Shown here: positions 18,089-26,657 of the stretch, piece by piece
How positions within the stretch are numbered: position 1 is the first letter of the stretch
Layout of the letters: every line of letters begins with the position of its first letter
Source: Pseudorhodobacter antarcticus
GTDB taxonomy: Bacteria; Pseudomonadota; Alphaproteobacteria; Rhodobacterales; Rhodobacteraceae
Length of the DNA: 64,000 nt
Direction of reading: 5' to 3'
Assembly: GCF_900110135.1 (NCBI RefSeq)
Contig: NZ_FOCO01000007.1
Coordinates: 62,001-126,000, forward strand
Notes under the pieces: model-generated
Databases searched by the model: none
What the model was told of the DNA's origin: nothing
The model's input: only the letters and a program-made list of their open reading frames with translations
Made by a program: the position numbers and the translations under genes

Positions 18089-18113
18089 CCCGATTGACCC
18101 TCGGGGGCTTTTT
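18086..18113 (+). terminator. Attenuator terminator upstream of ilvI
   Basis: GCCCCCG (18086-18092) pairs with CGGGGGC (18102-18108) around a 9-base loop and is followed at once by TTTTT. It is an intrinsic terminator located 46 bases before the ilvI start codon and 22 bases after the leader-peptide stop, which only makes sense as a conditional terminator. Confidence 0.85.
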
Positions 18114-18159
18114 GTTGCGTTAAGGCGGCCCGCAAGGGCGGCAAAAAAGGATAGATACG

Positions 18160-19911
18160 ATGGCACAGATGACTGGCGCGGAAATGGTGGTTCAGGCCTT
18201 GAAGGATCAAGGGGTTGAAGTGATCTTTGGCTATCCCGGTGGGGCCGTGCTGCCGATTTATGATGCGATTTTCCGGCAAAACGACATTCGCCACATTCTG
18301 GTTCGCCATGAACAAGGTGCTGTTCACATGGCCGAAGGCTATGCGCGGTCCACCGGAAAGCCCGGCGTGGTTTTGGTGACATCGGGCCCCGGTGCGACCA
18401 ATGCGGTGACAGGTTTGACCGATGCGCTGATGGACAGCATCCCCTTGGTGGTTTTGACGGGCCAAGTGCCGACGTTTATGATTGGCACCGATGGGTTCCA
18501 AGAGGCGGATACGGTGGGCATCACCCGGCCTTGCACCAAGCACAATTGGTTGGTGAAAGACACCGATAAGCTGGCCGAAACTTTGCATCAGGCGTTTCAT
18601 GTGGCCACCAACGGCCGCCCCGGCCCAGTGTTGATTGATATTCCCAAGGATGTGCAGTTTGCCACCGGCGAATACATGCCGCCGCAAAAGGCAAAGGTGT
18701 CGCATTACCAGCCACGTCTGAAAGGCGACATTGAGGCGATCACCCGCATGGTGGAAATGATGGAAACCGCAGAGCGGCCGTTGTTCTACACCGGCGGGGG
18801 TGTCATCAACTCTGGTCCCGCTGCCAGCCAATTGCTGCGCGAATTTGTGGAAGCGACAGGGTTTCCCATCACATCGACCCTGATGGGTTTGGGGTGTTAT
18901 CCGGCATCGGGCGACAAGTGGTTGGGCATGTTGGGCATGCACGGCACCTATGAGGCCAATCTGTCGATGCATGGCTGCGATTTGATGTTGAACATCGGTG
19001 CGCGGTTTGATGACCGGATTACCGGGCGGATTGCAGATTTTTCGCCAAACAGCCGCAAAGTGCATGTGGATATTGACGCGTCATCCTTGAATAAGGTGAT
19101 CCGTGTGGAAGTGCCGATTTTGGGCGATGTGGGCCATGTGTTAGAAGATGCGCTGCGCCTGTGGAAAGCGCGCGGGCGCAAGGTGAACAAGCCAGCACTT
19201 GCCAAGTGGTGGAAGCAGATTGCGGAATGGCGGTCGATCAATTGTCTTGATTACAAAGGGTCGGACACGATCATCAAGCCGCAATATGCGTTGCAACGGC
19301 TGGAGGCGTTGACCAAGGGGATGGACCGTTACATCACCACCGAAGTAGGCCAGCACCAGATGTGGGCCGCGCAATACCTTGGGTTTGAAGGGCCGAACCG
19401 TTGGATGACCAGCGGCGGATTGGGCACGATGGGATACGGCTTGCCCGCGTCGATTGGGGTGCAGATTGCGCATCCTGATGCGTTGGTGATCAACGTGGCG
19501 GGCGAGGCGTCATGGTTGATGAACATGCAAGAAATGGGCACGGCCATTCAATTTCGCGCGCCTGCCAAGCAGTTCATCCTGAACAACGAACGGTTGGGCA
19601 TGGTGCGCCAATGGCAAGAGTTGCTGCATGGCGAGCGCTATTCCCAAAGTTGGTCCGAAAGCTTGCCGGATTTTGTGAAACTTGCCGAGGCGTTTGGGTG
19701 CAAGGGCATCCGGGTGTCGGACCCGAAGGATTTGGACGATGCGATTATGGAGATGCTGCGCTATGACGGGCCGGTGATTTTTGATTGTTTGGTGGAAAAG
19801 CATGAAAACTGTTTCCCGATGATTCCATCTGGCAAGCCGCATAATGAGATGTTGTTGGGTGATGCAGACACGCAGGGGGTTATTGGGGAAAAGGGCGCGG
19901 TTTTGGTTTAA
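18160..19911 (+). CDS. ilvI: Acetolactate synthase large (catalytic) subunit
   Basis: A 583-residue ThDP enzyme that condenses pyruvate with pyruvate or 2-oxobutyrate, the first common step to valine, leucine and isoleucine. Catalytic Glu51 ([12 protein letters not shown]) activates ThDP; the FAD domain and the C-terminal ThDP domain ([17 protein letters not shown]) are intact. The metal-binding motif reads AGEAS (448-451 for GEAS) in place of the usual GDGS; the Glu may replace the Asp, and I recall similar residues in related Rhodobacteraceae. Expression is probably set by the attenuator upstream. ilvH follows after an 89-base gap holding a repeat element. The symbol ilvB is used equally in this group. 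Confidence 0.93.
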   Translation: MAQMTGAEMVVQALKDQGVEVIFGYPGGAVLPIYDAIFRQNDIRHILVRHEQGAVHMAEGYARSTGKPGVVLVTSGPGATNAVTGLTDALMDSIPLVVLTGQVPTFMIGTDGFQEADTVGITRPCTKHNWLVKDTDKLAETLHQAFHVATNGRPGPVLIDIPKDVQFATGEYMPPQKAKVSHYQPRLKGDIEAITRMVEMMETAERPLFYTGGGVINSGPAASQLLREFVEATGFPITSTLMGLGCYPASGDKWLGMLGMHGTYEANLSMHGCDLMLNIGARFDDRITGRIADFSPNSRKVHVDIDASSLNKVIRVEVPILGDVGHVLEDALRLWKARGRKVNKPALAKWWKQIAEWRSINCLDYKGSDTIIKPQYALQRLEALTKGMDRYITTEVGQHQMWAAQYLGFEGPNRWMTSGGLGTMGYGLPASIGVQIAHPDALVINVAGEASWLMNMQEMGTAIQFRAPAKQFILNNERLGMVRQWQELLHGERYSQSWSESLPDFVKLAEAFGCKGIRVSDPKDLDDAIMEMLRYDGPVIFDCLVEKHENCFPMIPSGKPHNEMLLGDADTQGVIGEKGAVLV

Positions 19912-19931
19912 AGCGCGGTTTTTGTGATCAA

Positions 19932-19985
19932 CGCCGGGGGTTTCAAACCCCCGGACTCCCGTGGGATATTTTTAAACAGAAAAAA
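19932..19985 (+). repeat. Dispersed intergenic repeat, copy A (hairpin type)
   Basis: A hairpin with 10-bp arms (CCGGGGGTTT at 19934-19943, AAACCCCCGG at 19945-19954) is followed by CTCCCGTGGGATATTTTT and AAACAGAAAAA. The same order of elements occurs inverted at 58766-58816. It fills the ilvI-ilvH gap and its A-rich end runs into the ilvH ribosome site. Confidence 0.7.
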
Positions 19986-20000
19986 GAAGGGAGCAGGCTG

Positions 20001-20561
20001 ATGTCGCCGCTCAATATCAAACAAGGGTCTACCAGCCATTCGGCCTATGATTTGCGTGACCCCAATGGAGATGTGATTGAACAGCACACATTGGCGGTGT
20101 TGGTGGACAATGAAAGCGGCGTTTTGGCGCGGGTTATTGGGCTATTTTCGGGGCGCGGGTATAACATCGACAGCCTGACCGTGGCAGAGGTGGACCATGA
20201 GGGGCACCGGTCGCGCATTACCATTGTGACGCGTGGCACGCCGCAGGTGATTGTGCAAATTAAAGCGCAGCTGGGGCGGATTGTGCCGGTGCATGAGGTG
20301 CATGATTTGACCGTGGACGGGCCATCTGTGCAGCGCGAATTGGCGCTGTTCAAGGTGGCGGGTAAGGGTGATGCGCGGATTGAAGCGTTGCGGTTGGCCG
20401 AGATTTTCCGGGCCAATGTGGTGGACAGCACGTTGGAAAGCTTTGTGTTTGAAATGACGGGCACGCCGGAGAAAATTGATGCTTTTGCCGATTTGATGCG
20501 GCCTTTGGGCCTGCGTGAGATTGCGCGTACCGGGGTTGCCGCATTGTCGCGCGGGGCGTAA
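20001..20561 (+). CDS. ilvH: Acetolactate synthase small (regulatory) subunit
   Basis: A 186-residue partner of IlvI. The N-terminal ACT domain (HTLAVLVDNESGVLARVIGL, then FSGRGYNIDSLTVAEVD) binds valine for feedback inhibition; the C-terminal domain (LALFKVAGKG... FRANVVDSTLESFVFEMTG) activates the catalytic subunit. The N-terminus has about 25 extra residues before the ACT domain, common in alphaproteobacteria. AAGAAGGGAG precedes the ATG. An intrinsic terminator follows. Confidence 0.95.
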   Translation: MSPLNIKQGSTSHSAYDLRDPNGDVIEQHTLAVLVDNESGVLARVIGLFSGRGYNIDSLTVAEVDHEGHRSRITIVTRGTPQVIVQIKAQLGRIVPVHEVHDLTVDGPSVQRELALFKVAGKGDARIEALRLAEIFRANVVDSTLESFVFEMTGTPEKIDAFADLMRPLGLREIARTGVAALSRGA

Positions 20562-20583
20562 CTTTCAGGTATTGCGGATTTAA

Positions 20584-20614
20584 GGGGGGCGCTGTGGTGG
20601 CACCCCCCGTTTTG
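20584..20614 (+). terminator. Intrinsic terminator after ilvH
   Basis: GGGGGG (20584-20589) pairs with CCCCCC (20603-20608), with GC/GC extension inside, followed by GTTTTGTTT. It lies 22 bases after the ilvH stop and next to the convergent paaG-like stop. Confidence 0.75.
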
Positions 20615-20615
20615 T

Positions 20616-21392
20616 TTAGCGGCCTTCGAATTTCGCGGGACGTTTTTCGAGGAAGGCGATCACGCCCTCTTTGAAATCATGGGTTTGGCCGCATTTGCCT
20701 TGCAGCTGCGCCTCCAGCGTCAGTTGTTGATCGAGGGTGTTTTCAAAGCTGGCGCGGATGGCCGTTTTGACGCTGTGATAGGCGGCGGTCGGACCCGTGG
20801 CCAATTGCGTGGCACGCGCGCGCCAGTGGGTGTCAAAATCGGCATCGGGCAAGGATTCGTAGATCATGCCCCAATTTGCGGCCTGATCGGCACTGATTTT
20901 ATCGGCAAACAGGGCAGCCCCCATCGCGCGGGCAGCCCCGATTTGACGCGGCAGCCAGTAGGTGCCGCCAGCATCGGGGATAAGGCCGATGCGGGTGAAC
21001 ACTTGGATAAAGCTGGCCGATTGCGCCGCGATCACCACATCGGCGGCAAGCGCAAGATTGGCCCCGGCCCCTGCGGCGGGGCCATTTACCGCCGAAATTG
21101 TGGGTATCGGGCAATCATAAATGGCGCGGAGCAAAGGTTCGTATTCGTCACGCAAAGTGCGTTCGAGGTCGATGTTGGCGATTTTGGCCGCGTCCCCAAG
21201 GTCTTGGCCAGAGCAAAAGGCGCGCCCTGCCCCAGTGATGACCAAAGCACGGGCAGATTTGCCTGCCGCCTTGACCGCGAACAACAGCTCCGCCCGCATT
21301 TGGGTGGACAGCGCATTCATCACCGCAGGACGGTTCAGCGTTATGATGCCAAGGCCGCCTGTTTCGGTGTAAGTGATCGTGTCGTAAATCAT
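20616..21392 (-). CDS. Enoyl-CoA hydratase/isomerase, PaaG-like
   Basis: A 258-residue crotonase-family protein. The start MIYDTITYTE follows AAGGACG; a longer frame reaching 21575 is unsupported. Oxyanion-hole segments are GRAFCSGQDLGDAA and VNGPAAGAGANLALAADVVI. The stretch FIQVFTRIGLIPDAGGTYWL is characteristic of PaaG (1,2-epoxyphenylacetyl-CoA isomerase) rather than ordinary hydratases. No other phenylacetate genes are nearby, so it may equally serve fatty-acid oxidation; PaaG-type enzymes also isomerise enoyl-CoAs. It follows ccmH on the same strand after 70 bases. Confidence 0.82.
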   Translation of the reverse strand: MIYDTITYTETGGLGIITLNRPAVMNALSTQMRAELLFAVKAAGKSARALVITGAGRAFCSGQDLGDAAKIANIDLERTLRDEYEPLLRAIYDCPIPTISAVNGPAAGAGANLALAADVVIAAQSASFIQVFTRIGLIPDAGGTYWLPRQIGAARAMGAALFADKISADQAANWGMIYESLPDADFDTHWRARATQLATGPTAAYHSVKTAIRASFENTLDQQLTLEAQLQGKCGQTHDFKEGVIAFLEKRPAKFEGR

Positions 21393-21462
21393 GGCTGACG
21401 TCCTTTTGGGTTTGGCCGGAACATAGCCAAACCTGCCCCGCCTTGGCGAGGGGAACGATACG

Positions 21463-21933
21463 TCACTCGCGCATAATTTCTGCCAGCCGCTTTTCTTCAT
21501 CGGTGGACAGGGTTGCGGGCGCGGTTTCCGTAAGCGTGCGGCGCCGACGGACATAGGTGAAAGCGATGCCACCACCGACTAGCAGCATCAAGGGACCAGC
21601 GTACCACAACAAAAGGTTTGCCCCGGTGGAGGTGGGGTTTAGCAGCACATATTCGCCATAACGGGCCACGATATAATCCATTGCGGCGCTGTCGCTGTCG
21701 CCCGCAACAAGGCGTTCGCGCACCAGCAAACGCAGATCGCGGGCCAGATCAGCGTTGCTGTCGTCGATATTTTCGTTGCGGCACACAAGGCAGCGCAAAT
21801 CCTTGGACAAGGCGCGCGCGCGAGATTCCAATGCGGGGTCTGACAGCACCTCGTTGGGTTGCACGGCCATGACCGGGGCGGGCATCAGCGCCCCGGTGGC
21901 AAGGGCCAAAGCGAGGACAGTGGCACGCATCAT
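21463..21933 (-). CDS. ccmH: Cytochrome c maturation protein CcmH
   Basis: A 156-residue protein. A signal peptide (MMRATVLALALATGALMPAP) precedes a periplasmic domain with LRCLVCRNENIDDSNADLA, the CxxC thiol pair that reduces apocytochrome c. A C-terminal membrane anchor follows (LLLWYAGPLMLLVGGGIAF), then a basic cytoplasmic tail. The ATG overlaps the ccmF stop as ATGA. It is the short CcmH form; a separate CcmI would be expected elsewhere in the genome. Confidence 0.93.
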   Translation of the reverse strand: MMRATVLALALATGALMPAPVMAVQPNEVLSDPALESRARALSKDLRCLVCRNENIDDSNADLARDLRLLVRERLVAGDSDSAAMDYIVARYGEYVLLNPTSTGANLLLWYAGPLMLLVGGGIAFTYVRRRRTLTETAPATLSTDEEKRLAEIMRE

Positions 21934-23906
21934 TCGGCTGGCACCGCTGCTGGTGTTTTGGGGGCGCGGCTGCCTGCGGCGACGCGGTAACGACGATCTG
22001 CCAAGCTGATGAAACCGCCAAGCGCCATCAGCATGGCCCCGCCCCAAATCCAATTTGCAAAAGGTTTGAAATAGCTGCGCACCGCCCAAGAGCCGTTTTG
22101 CTGCAAATCACCGATGACGAAATAGAGGTCGCGGGTGAAGCCGTAATCAATGCCCGCCTCGGTCGTGGGCATGGCGGCCACGGGGTACACGCGTTTTTCT
22201 GGGAAAACCGTTGCGATATCGCGGCCGTTTTTGGTCACTTCAAACCGAGCCATTGTGGTGAAGTAATTGGGGCCAGTGGTTTCGTCGACGGAGGCAAGCT
22301 TGACGGAATACCCTTCCAGATCATAGCTTTCACCGATATTCATGGTGCGAATATCTTCGACCTGCCACGCCATCATGGCGGCCACAGCAAAGACGGTGAC
22401 GCCAAAGCCACCATGCGCCGTCGCCTTGCCCCAATCGGCGCGCGGCAGCCGGGTGAGACGCGCAAGGCGGCCCAGCACAGGCCCACGCCCGGCACGTTGC
22501 CAAAGTTCGGTCAGCGCACCAAAGAGAACCCAAGCGCCAAGGCCAAGGCCAATGGGGCCAAGGGCCGTGCGTCCGGTTTGCATCGCATAGCCAAGAAGGC
22601 CCAAGGATACCGCCAGCACCAAGGCTGGGATCATCACTTTGAACGACCGCCCGACAACCGCGCGTTTCCACGGCATGATTGCGCCGATGGGCAGCAATAG
22701 GGCGAGGACCACCATAAAAGGGGTGAAGGCCGCATTAAAAAACGGCTCGCCCACGCTGAGTTTACGGTCCCAAAGCAGTTCAGCGACGAGGGGCCAAATG
22801 GTGCCAACGAACACGACAAAGCAAGACACGGAGAGCAGTAGGTTATTGGCGACAATCGCGGATTCGCGGCTGACGGGAGCGAAGAGGCCTTTTGCCTCCA
22901 TCGCGCTGGCGCGGAAGGCGAAAAGGAGGAGCGCGCCGCCCATGAAAAAGCCAAGGATCATCAGGATGAACACGCCGCGTTCTGGATCATTGGCAAAAGC
23001 GTGGACCGAGGTGATGACGCCAGAGCGCACAATGAACGTGCCGATCAGCGAAAAGCCGAACGCGAGGATGGCAAGAAGGATGGTCCATGCTTTCAGCGAC
23101 TCGCGCTTTTCCACCACGATGGCCGAGTGCAAAAGGGCTGCACCGATCAGCCACGGCATAAAGCTTGCGTTTTCGACCGGATCCCAGAACCAAAACCCGC
23201 CCCAACCAAGCTCGTAATAGGCCCACCATGAACCGAGCGCGATGCCGATGGTCAAAAACACCCAAGCAGCAAGCGCCCAAGGGCGCACCCAGCGGCCCCA
23301 AGCGGCGTCGACGCGCCCTTCGATCAGGGCGGCAACAGCGAATGAAAAGGCGACGGAGAGGCCTACATAACCGAGGTAGAGGAAGGGCGGGTGGAAGGCC
23401 AAACCGGGGTCTTGGAGCAGCGGATTAAGGTCGCGACCGTCGAAAGGTGGCACCTCAAGGCGTAAAAAAGGGTTGGAGGTGAGCAGCATGAAGAGAAAAA
23501 ACGCCACACCAATGCTGCCTTGGACCGAGAGCACGCGGGCGCGCAACGTCGGCGGCAGGTTGGAGCCGAACCACGCGACCGAGCCGCCAAACAGCGCAAG
23601 CATCAAGGACCACAGCAAAAGCGACCCTTCGTGGTTGCCCCAAACGCCGGACACTTTGTACAGCATGGGTTTAAGCGTGTGGGAGTTTGCGACGACCAAG
23701 CTGACAGAAAAATCTGACACAACAAAAGCATAGGTGAGGGCGGCAAAGCTGAAGGCAACCAGCACAAATTGTGCGCTTGCCGCCGCCTCACCCACCGCCA
23801 TCCAGCCGGCCCAACGTTTGTGCGCCCCAACCAACGGCACGACCGTTTGGATGATGGCAACAAACAGCGCGAGGATAAGGGCAAAATGGCCGAGTTCGAT
23901 GATCAT
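21930..23906 (-). CDS. ccmF: Cytochrome c haem lyase subunit CcmF
   Basis: A 658-residue multi-spanning membrane protein. The WWD haem-handling motif reads WGGFWFWDPVENASFMPWL, and VWGNHEGSLLLW is also typical. The last 100 residues include a periplasmic domain (YDLEGYSVKLASVDETTGPN) and a final helix. CcmF with CcmH attaches haem to CxxCH in apocytochromes c at the periplasmic face. I start at MIIELGHFAL (ATG at 23906, AGGAAACG upstream). Loss would block cytochrome c and bc1-dependent respiration. Confidence 0.95.
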   Translation of the reverse strand: MIIELGHFALILALFVAIIQTVVPLVGAHKRWAGWMAVGEAAASAQFVLVAFSFAALTYAFVVSDFSVSLVVANSHTLKPMLYKVSGVWGNHEGSLLLWSLMLALFGGSVAWFGSNLPPTLRARVLSVQGSIGVAFFLFMLLTSNPFLRLEVPPFDGRDLNPLLQDPGLAFHPPFLYLGYVGLSVAFSFAVAALIEGRVDAAWGRWVRPWALAAWVFLTIGIALGSWWAYYELGWGGFWFWDPVENASFMPWLIGAALLHSAIVVEKRESLKAWTILLAILAFGFSLIGTFIVRSGVITSVHAFANDPERGVFILMILGFFMGGALLLFAFRASAMEAKGLFAPVSRESAIVANNLLLSVSCFVVFVGTIWPLVAELLWDRKLSVGEPFFNAAFTPFMVVLALLLPIGAIMPWKRAVVGRSFKVMIPALVLAVSLGLLGYAMQTGRTALGPIGLGLGAWVLFGALTELWQRAGRGPVLGRLARLTRLPRADWGKATAHGGFGVTVFAVAAMMAWQVEDIRTMNIGESYDLEGYSVKLASVDETTGPNYFTTMARFEVTKNGRDIATVFPEKRVYPVAAMPTTEAGIDYGFTRDLYFVIGDLQQNGSWAVRSYFKPFANWIWGGAMLMALGGFISLADRRYRVAAGSRAPKTPAAVPAE

Positions 23907-24028
23907 CGGGGCGTTTCCTGTTCTGGTTGTTATAAACCTAACCTGAATTGCGCCCGGGGCCAATGGGGATGCGTTAAGCCGTCGCAGGTGCGGGTGACGT
24001 GCTGCACCGGGTTCGGTGTTGCGGGGCG

Positions 24029-24469
24029 TTAAGTGTTGCGGCGCGGGCCTGCGCGGCGGGTGGAGAGGAGCAGATTGGTTTCCGAGGTGACCACGCCATC
24101 AATCTCGCGCACGCGAAACATCACCTCATCCAAGTCTAAAAGCGAAGCGGTGCCAATTTCCGCGATCAAATCCCACCGACCATTGGTGGAATGGACCGCT
24201 TGCACCGCGGGCAGGCCCGACAAGCGCGCCATCGTGCGTTCCGCCCCGCGCCCTTCAATCGCGATCATCATCAGCGCGCGCACGGGCGTGGCCGACACAT
24301 CGCCGCGCGTGACGACCGTATAGCCCGCAATGTCGCCGGACGCCTGCAGTCGTTCCATCCGCGCGCGGATGGTGGCGCGGGCGATGTTCAAACGACCCGC
24401 GAGTTCGGACAGGCTGGCGCGGCCATCACGGCGCAATTCTGCGATTATGGCGTGATCGGTATCGTCCAA
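24029..24469 (-). CDS. Lrp/AsnC-family transcriptional regulator (arginine/ornithine catabolism)
   Basis: A 146-residue regulator. An N-terminal winged HTH (LSELAGRLNIARATIRARME) is followed by a RAM/ACT-like ligand domain (VQAVHSTNGRWDLIAEIGT). The reading frame begins with TTG (24469); AAAGG lies about seven bases upstream, so TTG is probably the true start. It is divergent from arginase and ornithine cyclodeaminase, so it most likely activates them in response to arginine or ornithine, like known Lrp-type activators of such genes. Confidence 0.85.
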   Translation of the reverse strand: MDDTDHAIIAELRRDGRASLSELAGRLNIARATIRARMERLQASGDIAGYTVVTRGDVSATPVRALMMIAIEGRGAERTMARLSGLPAVQAVHSTNGRWDLIAEIGTASLLDLDEVMFRVREIDGVVTSETNLLLSTRRAGPRRNT

Positions 24470-24582
24470 TTTGGCACCTTTGCTTTGCTATTTGGTCTAA
24501 TCATTGGTCATATTGGCAAAATATTAGCTTCAATCTGCCGTTTTCATCAAGCAAAAAGAGGGACGCAGTAATGGAGGGTCCG
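24470..24582. promoter_or_regulatory. Divergent regulator/arginase promoter region
   Basis: A 113-base AT-rich gap between the Lrp-type gene and arginase. TTGGTC occurs twice 12 bases apart (24494 and 24506), followed by TTGGCA at 24515, and ATATTGGCAAAATAT (24513-24527) is a loose palindrome. Phased short repeats of this kind suit the multi-dimer binding of Lrp-family proteins. Confidence 0.45.
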
Positions 24583-25509
24583 ATGGCCAAAACCTGTATT
24601 CTGATCGGTGCGCCCATTGATGCGGGGCAGCGCCGCCCCGGTTGCCTGATGGGGCCAGCCGCCTACCGGGTGGCGGGGCTGGCGCAAACGCTGTGCGATT
24701 TGGGGCATGGCGTGCAAGATCGCGGCGATGTTGAGGTGACGCTGGCACTGGACGCCACCTGCGCCAACCCGGCCGTTCATTCGCTGCCAGAGGTGGTGGG
24801 CATGGCGAATGCACTGCGCGAGGCCACGGATGCGGCGCTGGAAACCGGGTTTCCGATCATCATGGGCGGCGATCATTCGCTGGCACTAGGGTCGGTTGCG
24901 GGGGCGGCCAAACATGCGGCGGATAAGGGCAAGCCGTTGTTTTTGCTGTGGCTGGATGCCCATTCCGATTTTCACACGCCGCTGACCACCACAAGTGGCA
25001 ACCTGCACGGCACCCCTGTTGCCTATATCATCGGGCGCGACGGGTTTGATGCGTTTGGCGCCTTCCCTGCCCCGGTGCCGCCCGAAAACATCTGCCTGTT
25101 TGGGATTAGGTCGGTTGATCCGGCGGAACATGCAGCCCTGTTGATCCATGATCTGGAAATCAACGATATGCGGGTTTTGGACGAATATGGCATCGTCAAA
25201 CCCCTGCGCGATTTTCTGGACAAGGTCGTGGCGGCGGGCGGCATGTTGCATGTGTCGCTGGACGTGGACTTTTTGGACCCGTCAGTGGCGCCTGCGGTGG
25301 GCACAACCGTTCCAGGCGGCACCACCATTCGCGAGGCGCATCTGGTCATGGAATTGCTGCACGAATCTGGGTTGGTGACATCGCTGGATTTGGTAGAACT
25401 GAACCCCTTTTTGGATGAACGTGGCCGCACAGCGCGGCTGATGGTGGACCTTGTGGCATCGCTTATGGGGCGCAAAGTGTTTGACCGCCCGACCCGCAGC
25501 TTTGGTTGA
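24583..25509 (+). CDS. rocF: Arginase
   Basis: A 308-residue ureohydrolase that cleaves arginine to ornithine and urea. Mn-binding motifs are all present: GGDHSLALGS, WLDAHSDFHTP and SLDVDFLDPS. GGAGG at 24573-24577 is correctly placed for the ATG at 24583, so I prefer it over the in-frame ATG at 24571. GTTVPGGTTIREAH and DLVELNPFLDERGRTA are typical of arginases. It precedes ornithine cyclodeaminase by 15 bases, giving a two-step route from arginine to proline. Confidence 0.92.
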   Translation: MAKTCILIGAPIDAGQRRPGCLMGPAAYRVAGLAQTLCDLGHGVQDRGDVEVTLALDATCANPAVHSLPEVVGMANALREATDAALETGFPIIMGGDHSLALGSVAGAAKHAADKGKPLFLLWLDAHSDFHTPLTTTSGNLHGTPVAYIIGRDGFDAFGAFPAPVPPENICLFGIRSVDPAEHAALLIHDLEINDMRVLDEYGIVKPLRDFLDKVVAAGGMLHVSLDVDFLDPSVAPAVGTTVPGGTTIREAHLVMELLHESGLVTSLDLVELNPFLDERGRTARLMVDLVASLMGRKVFDRPTRSFG

Positions 25510-25524
25510 TTTTTGGAGACTATG

Positions 25525-26568
25525 ATGACCGCCCCTTCAAAACAGGCATATGTGCCTTTTGTTAGCGTTGCCAATATGATGAAGCTAGTTCTTTATGTTG
25601 GATTGGAGCGCGTTTTGACCGATTTATGCGCCGAAATTGAGGATGATTTTCGCCGTTGGGGGGAGTTTGACAAAACCCCGCGCGTGGCCAGTCATTCCGA
25701 CGTGGGTGTGATCGAACTGATGCCCACATCAGACGGGGAAACCTATGGGTTCAAATATGTAAACGGGCATCCGGGCAACATGAAGAACGGACTGCAAACC
25801 GTTACAGCCTTTGGACTTTTGGCCGATGTGCAGACGGGTTATCCAATCTTGGTGTCAGAAATGACATTGCTGACAGCGTTGCGCACGGCGGCGACATCGG
25901 CGATGGCGGCAAAGTGGTTGGCCCCGAAAAATGCCCGCGTGATGGCGCTGATCGGCAATGGCGCGCAGGCGGAGTTTCAAGCGCTGGCGTTCAAAGCGAT
26001 CTGCGGGATTGAGGAGGTGCGGTTTTATGACATTGACCCCGCTGCCACCGCCAAATGTTTGGAAAATCTTAAGGGTTCGGGGATTAGGCTGATCGCGTGC
26101 GCAACAGCAGAGGCGGCAATTGAAGGGGCGCAGATCATCACAACGGTCACGGCGGACAAGCAATATGCGACGATATTAAGCGATAACATGGTTGGCACGG
26201 GCGTGCATATCAACGGGGTTGGCGGCGACTGCCCCGGCAAGACGGAGTTGCACCGTGACATTTTGCTGCGGTCGTCGATCTTTGTCGAATATCCGCCCCA
26301 AACGCGGGTGGAGGGAGAAATACAAGCGTTGGACCCCGACCATCCGGTGACGGAGTTGTGGCAAGTGATTACAGGGGTGGCGGCAGGGCGCACTGCGGCG
26401 GCGGAGGTGACTTTGTTCGATTCTGTCGGCTTTGCGATCGAGGATTTTGCAGCCCTGCGCTATGTCCACGGCAAGGTGGCACAAACCGGGTTTTGTGAGC
26501 AGTTGGACATGATCGCGGACCCAGATGACCCAAGGGATTTGTTCGGGATGCTGCTTCGATCGGCATAG
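25525..26568 (+). CDS. Ornithine cyclodeaminase
   Basis: A 347-residue member of the ornithine cyclodeaminase/mu-crystallin family. It uses bound NAD to convert ornithine to proline plus ammonia. The Rossmann segment is VMALIGNGAQAEFQALAFKA; KYVNGHPGN and GVGGDCPGKTELH match ornithine cyclodeaminases rather than alanine dehydrogenase relatives. Two adjacent ATG codons exist; the second (25525) has better spacing from GGAG. Together with arginase it supplies nitrogen and proline from arginine. Confidence 0.9.
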   Translation: MTAPSKQAYVPFVSVANMMKLVLYVGLERVLTDLCAEIEDDFRRWGEFDKTPRVASHSDVGVIELMPTSDGETYGFKYVNGHPGNMKNGLQTVTAFGLLADVQTGYPILVSEMTLLTALRTAATSAMAAKWLAPKNARVMALIGNGAQAEFQALAFKAICGIEEVRFYDIDPAATAKCLENLKGSGIRLIACATAEAAIEGAQIITTVTADKQYATILSDNMVGTGVHINGVGGDCPGKTELHRDILLRSSIFVEYPPQTRVEGEIQALDPDHPVTELWQVITGVAAGRTAAAEVTLFDSVGFAIEDFAALRYVHGKVAQTGFCEQLDMIADPDDPRDLFGMLLRSA

Positions 26569-26571
26569 GCG

Positions 26572-26601
26572 TTGCACCGCATGTGGGGGATGGTCTATAG
26601 T
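26572..26601 (+). promoter_or_regulatory. Predicted sigma-70 promoter of gyrA
   Basis: TTGCAC (26572-26577) and TATAGT (26596-26601) are separated by 18 bases, just after the ornithine cyclodeaminase stop and about 56 bases before the gyrA GTG. The match to housekeeping consensus is good and the placement sensible. Confidence 0.5.
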
Positions 26602-26657
26602 CAGGGCAACTAGATATAGCCCCAAGGTACGGGGCAGAAACAGAAAGAGCGGCAGAC

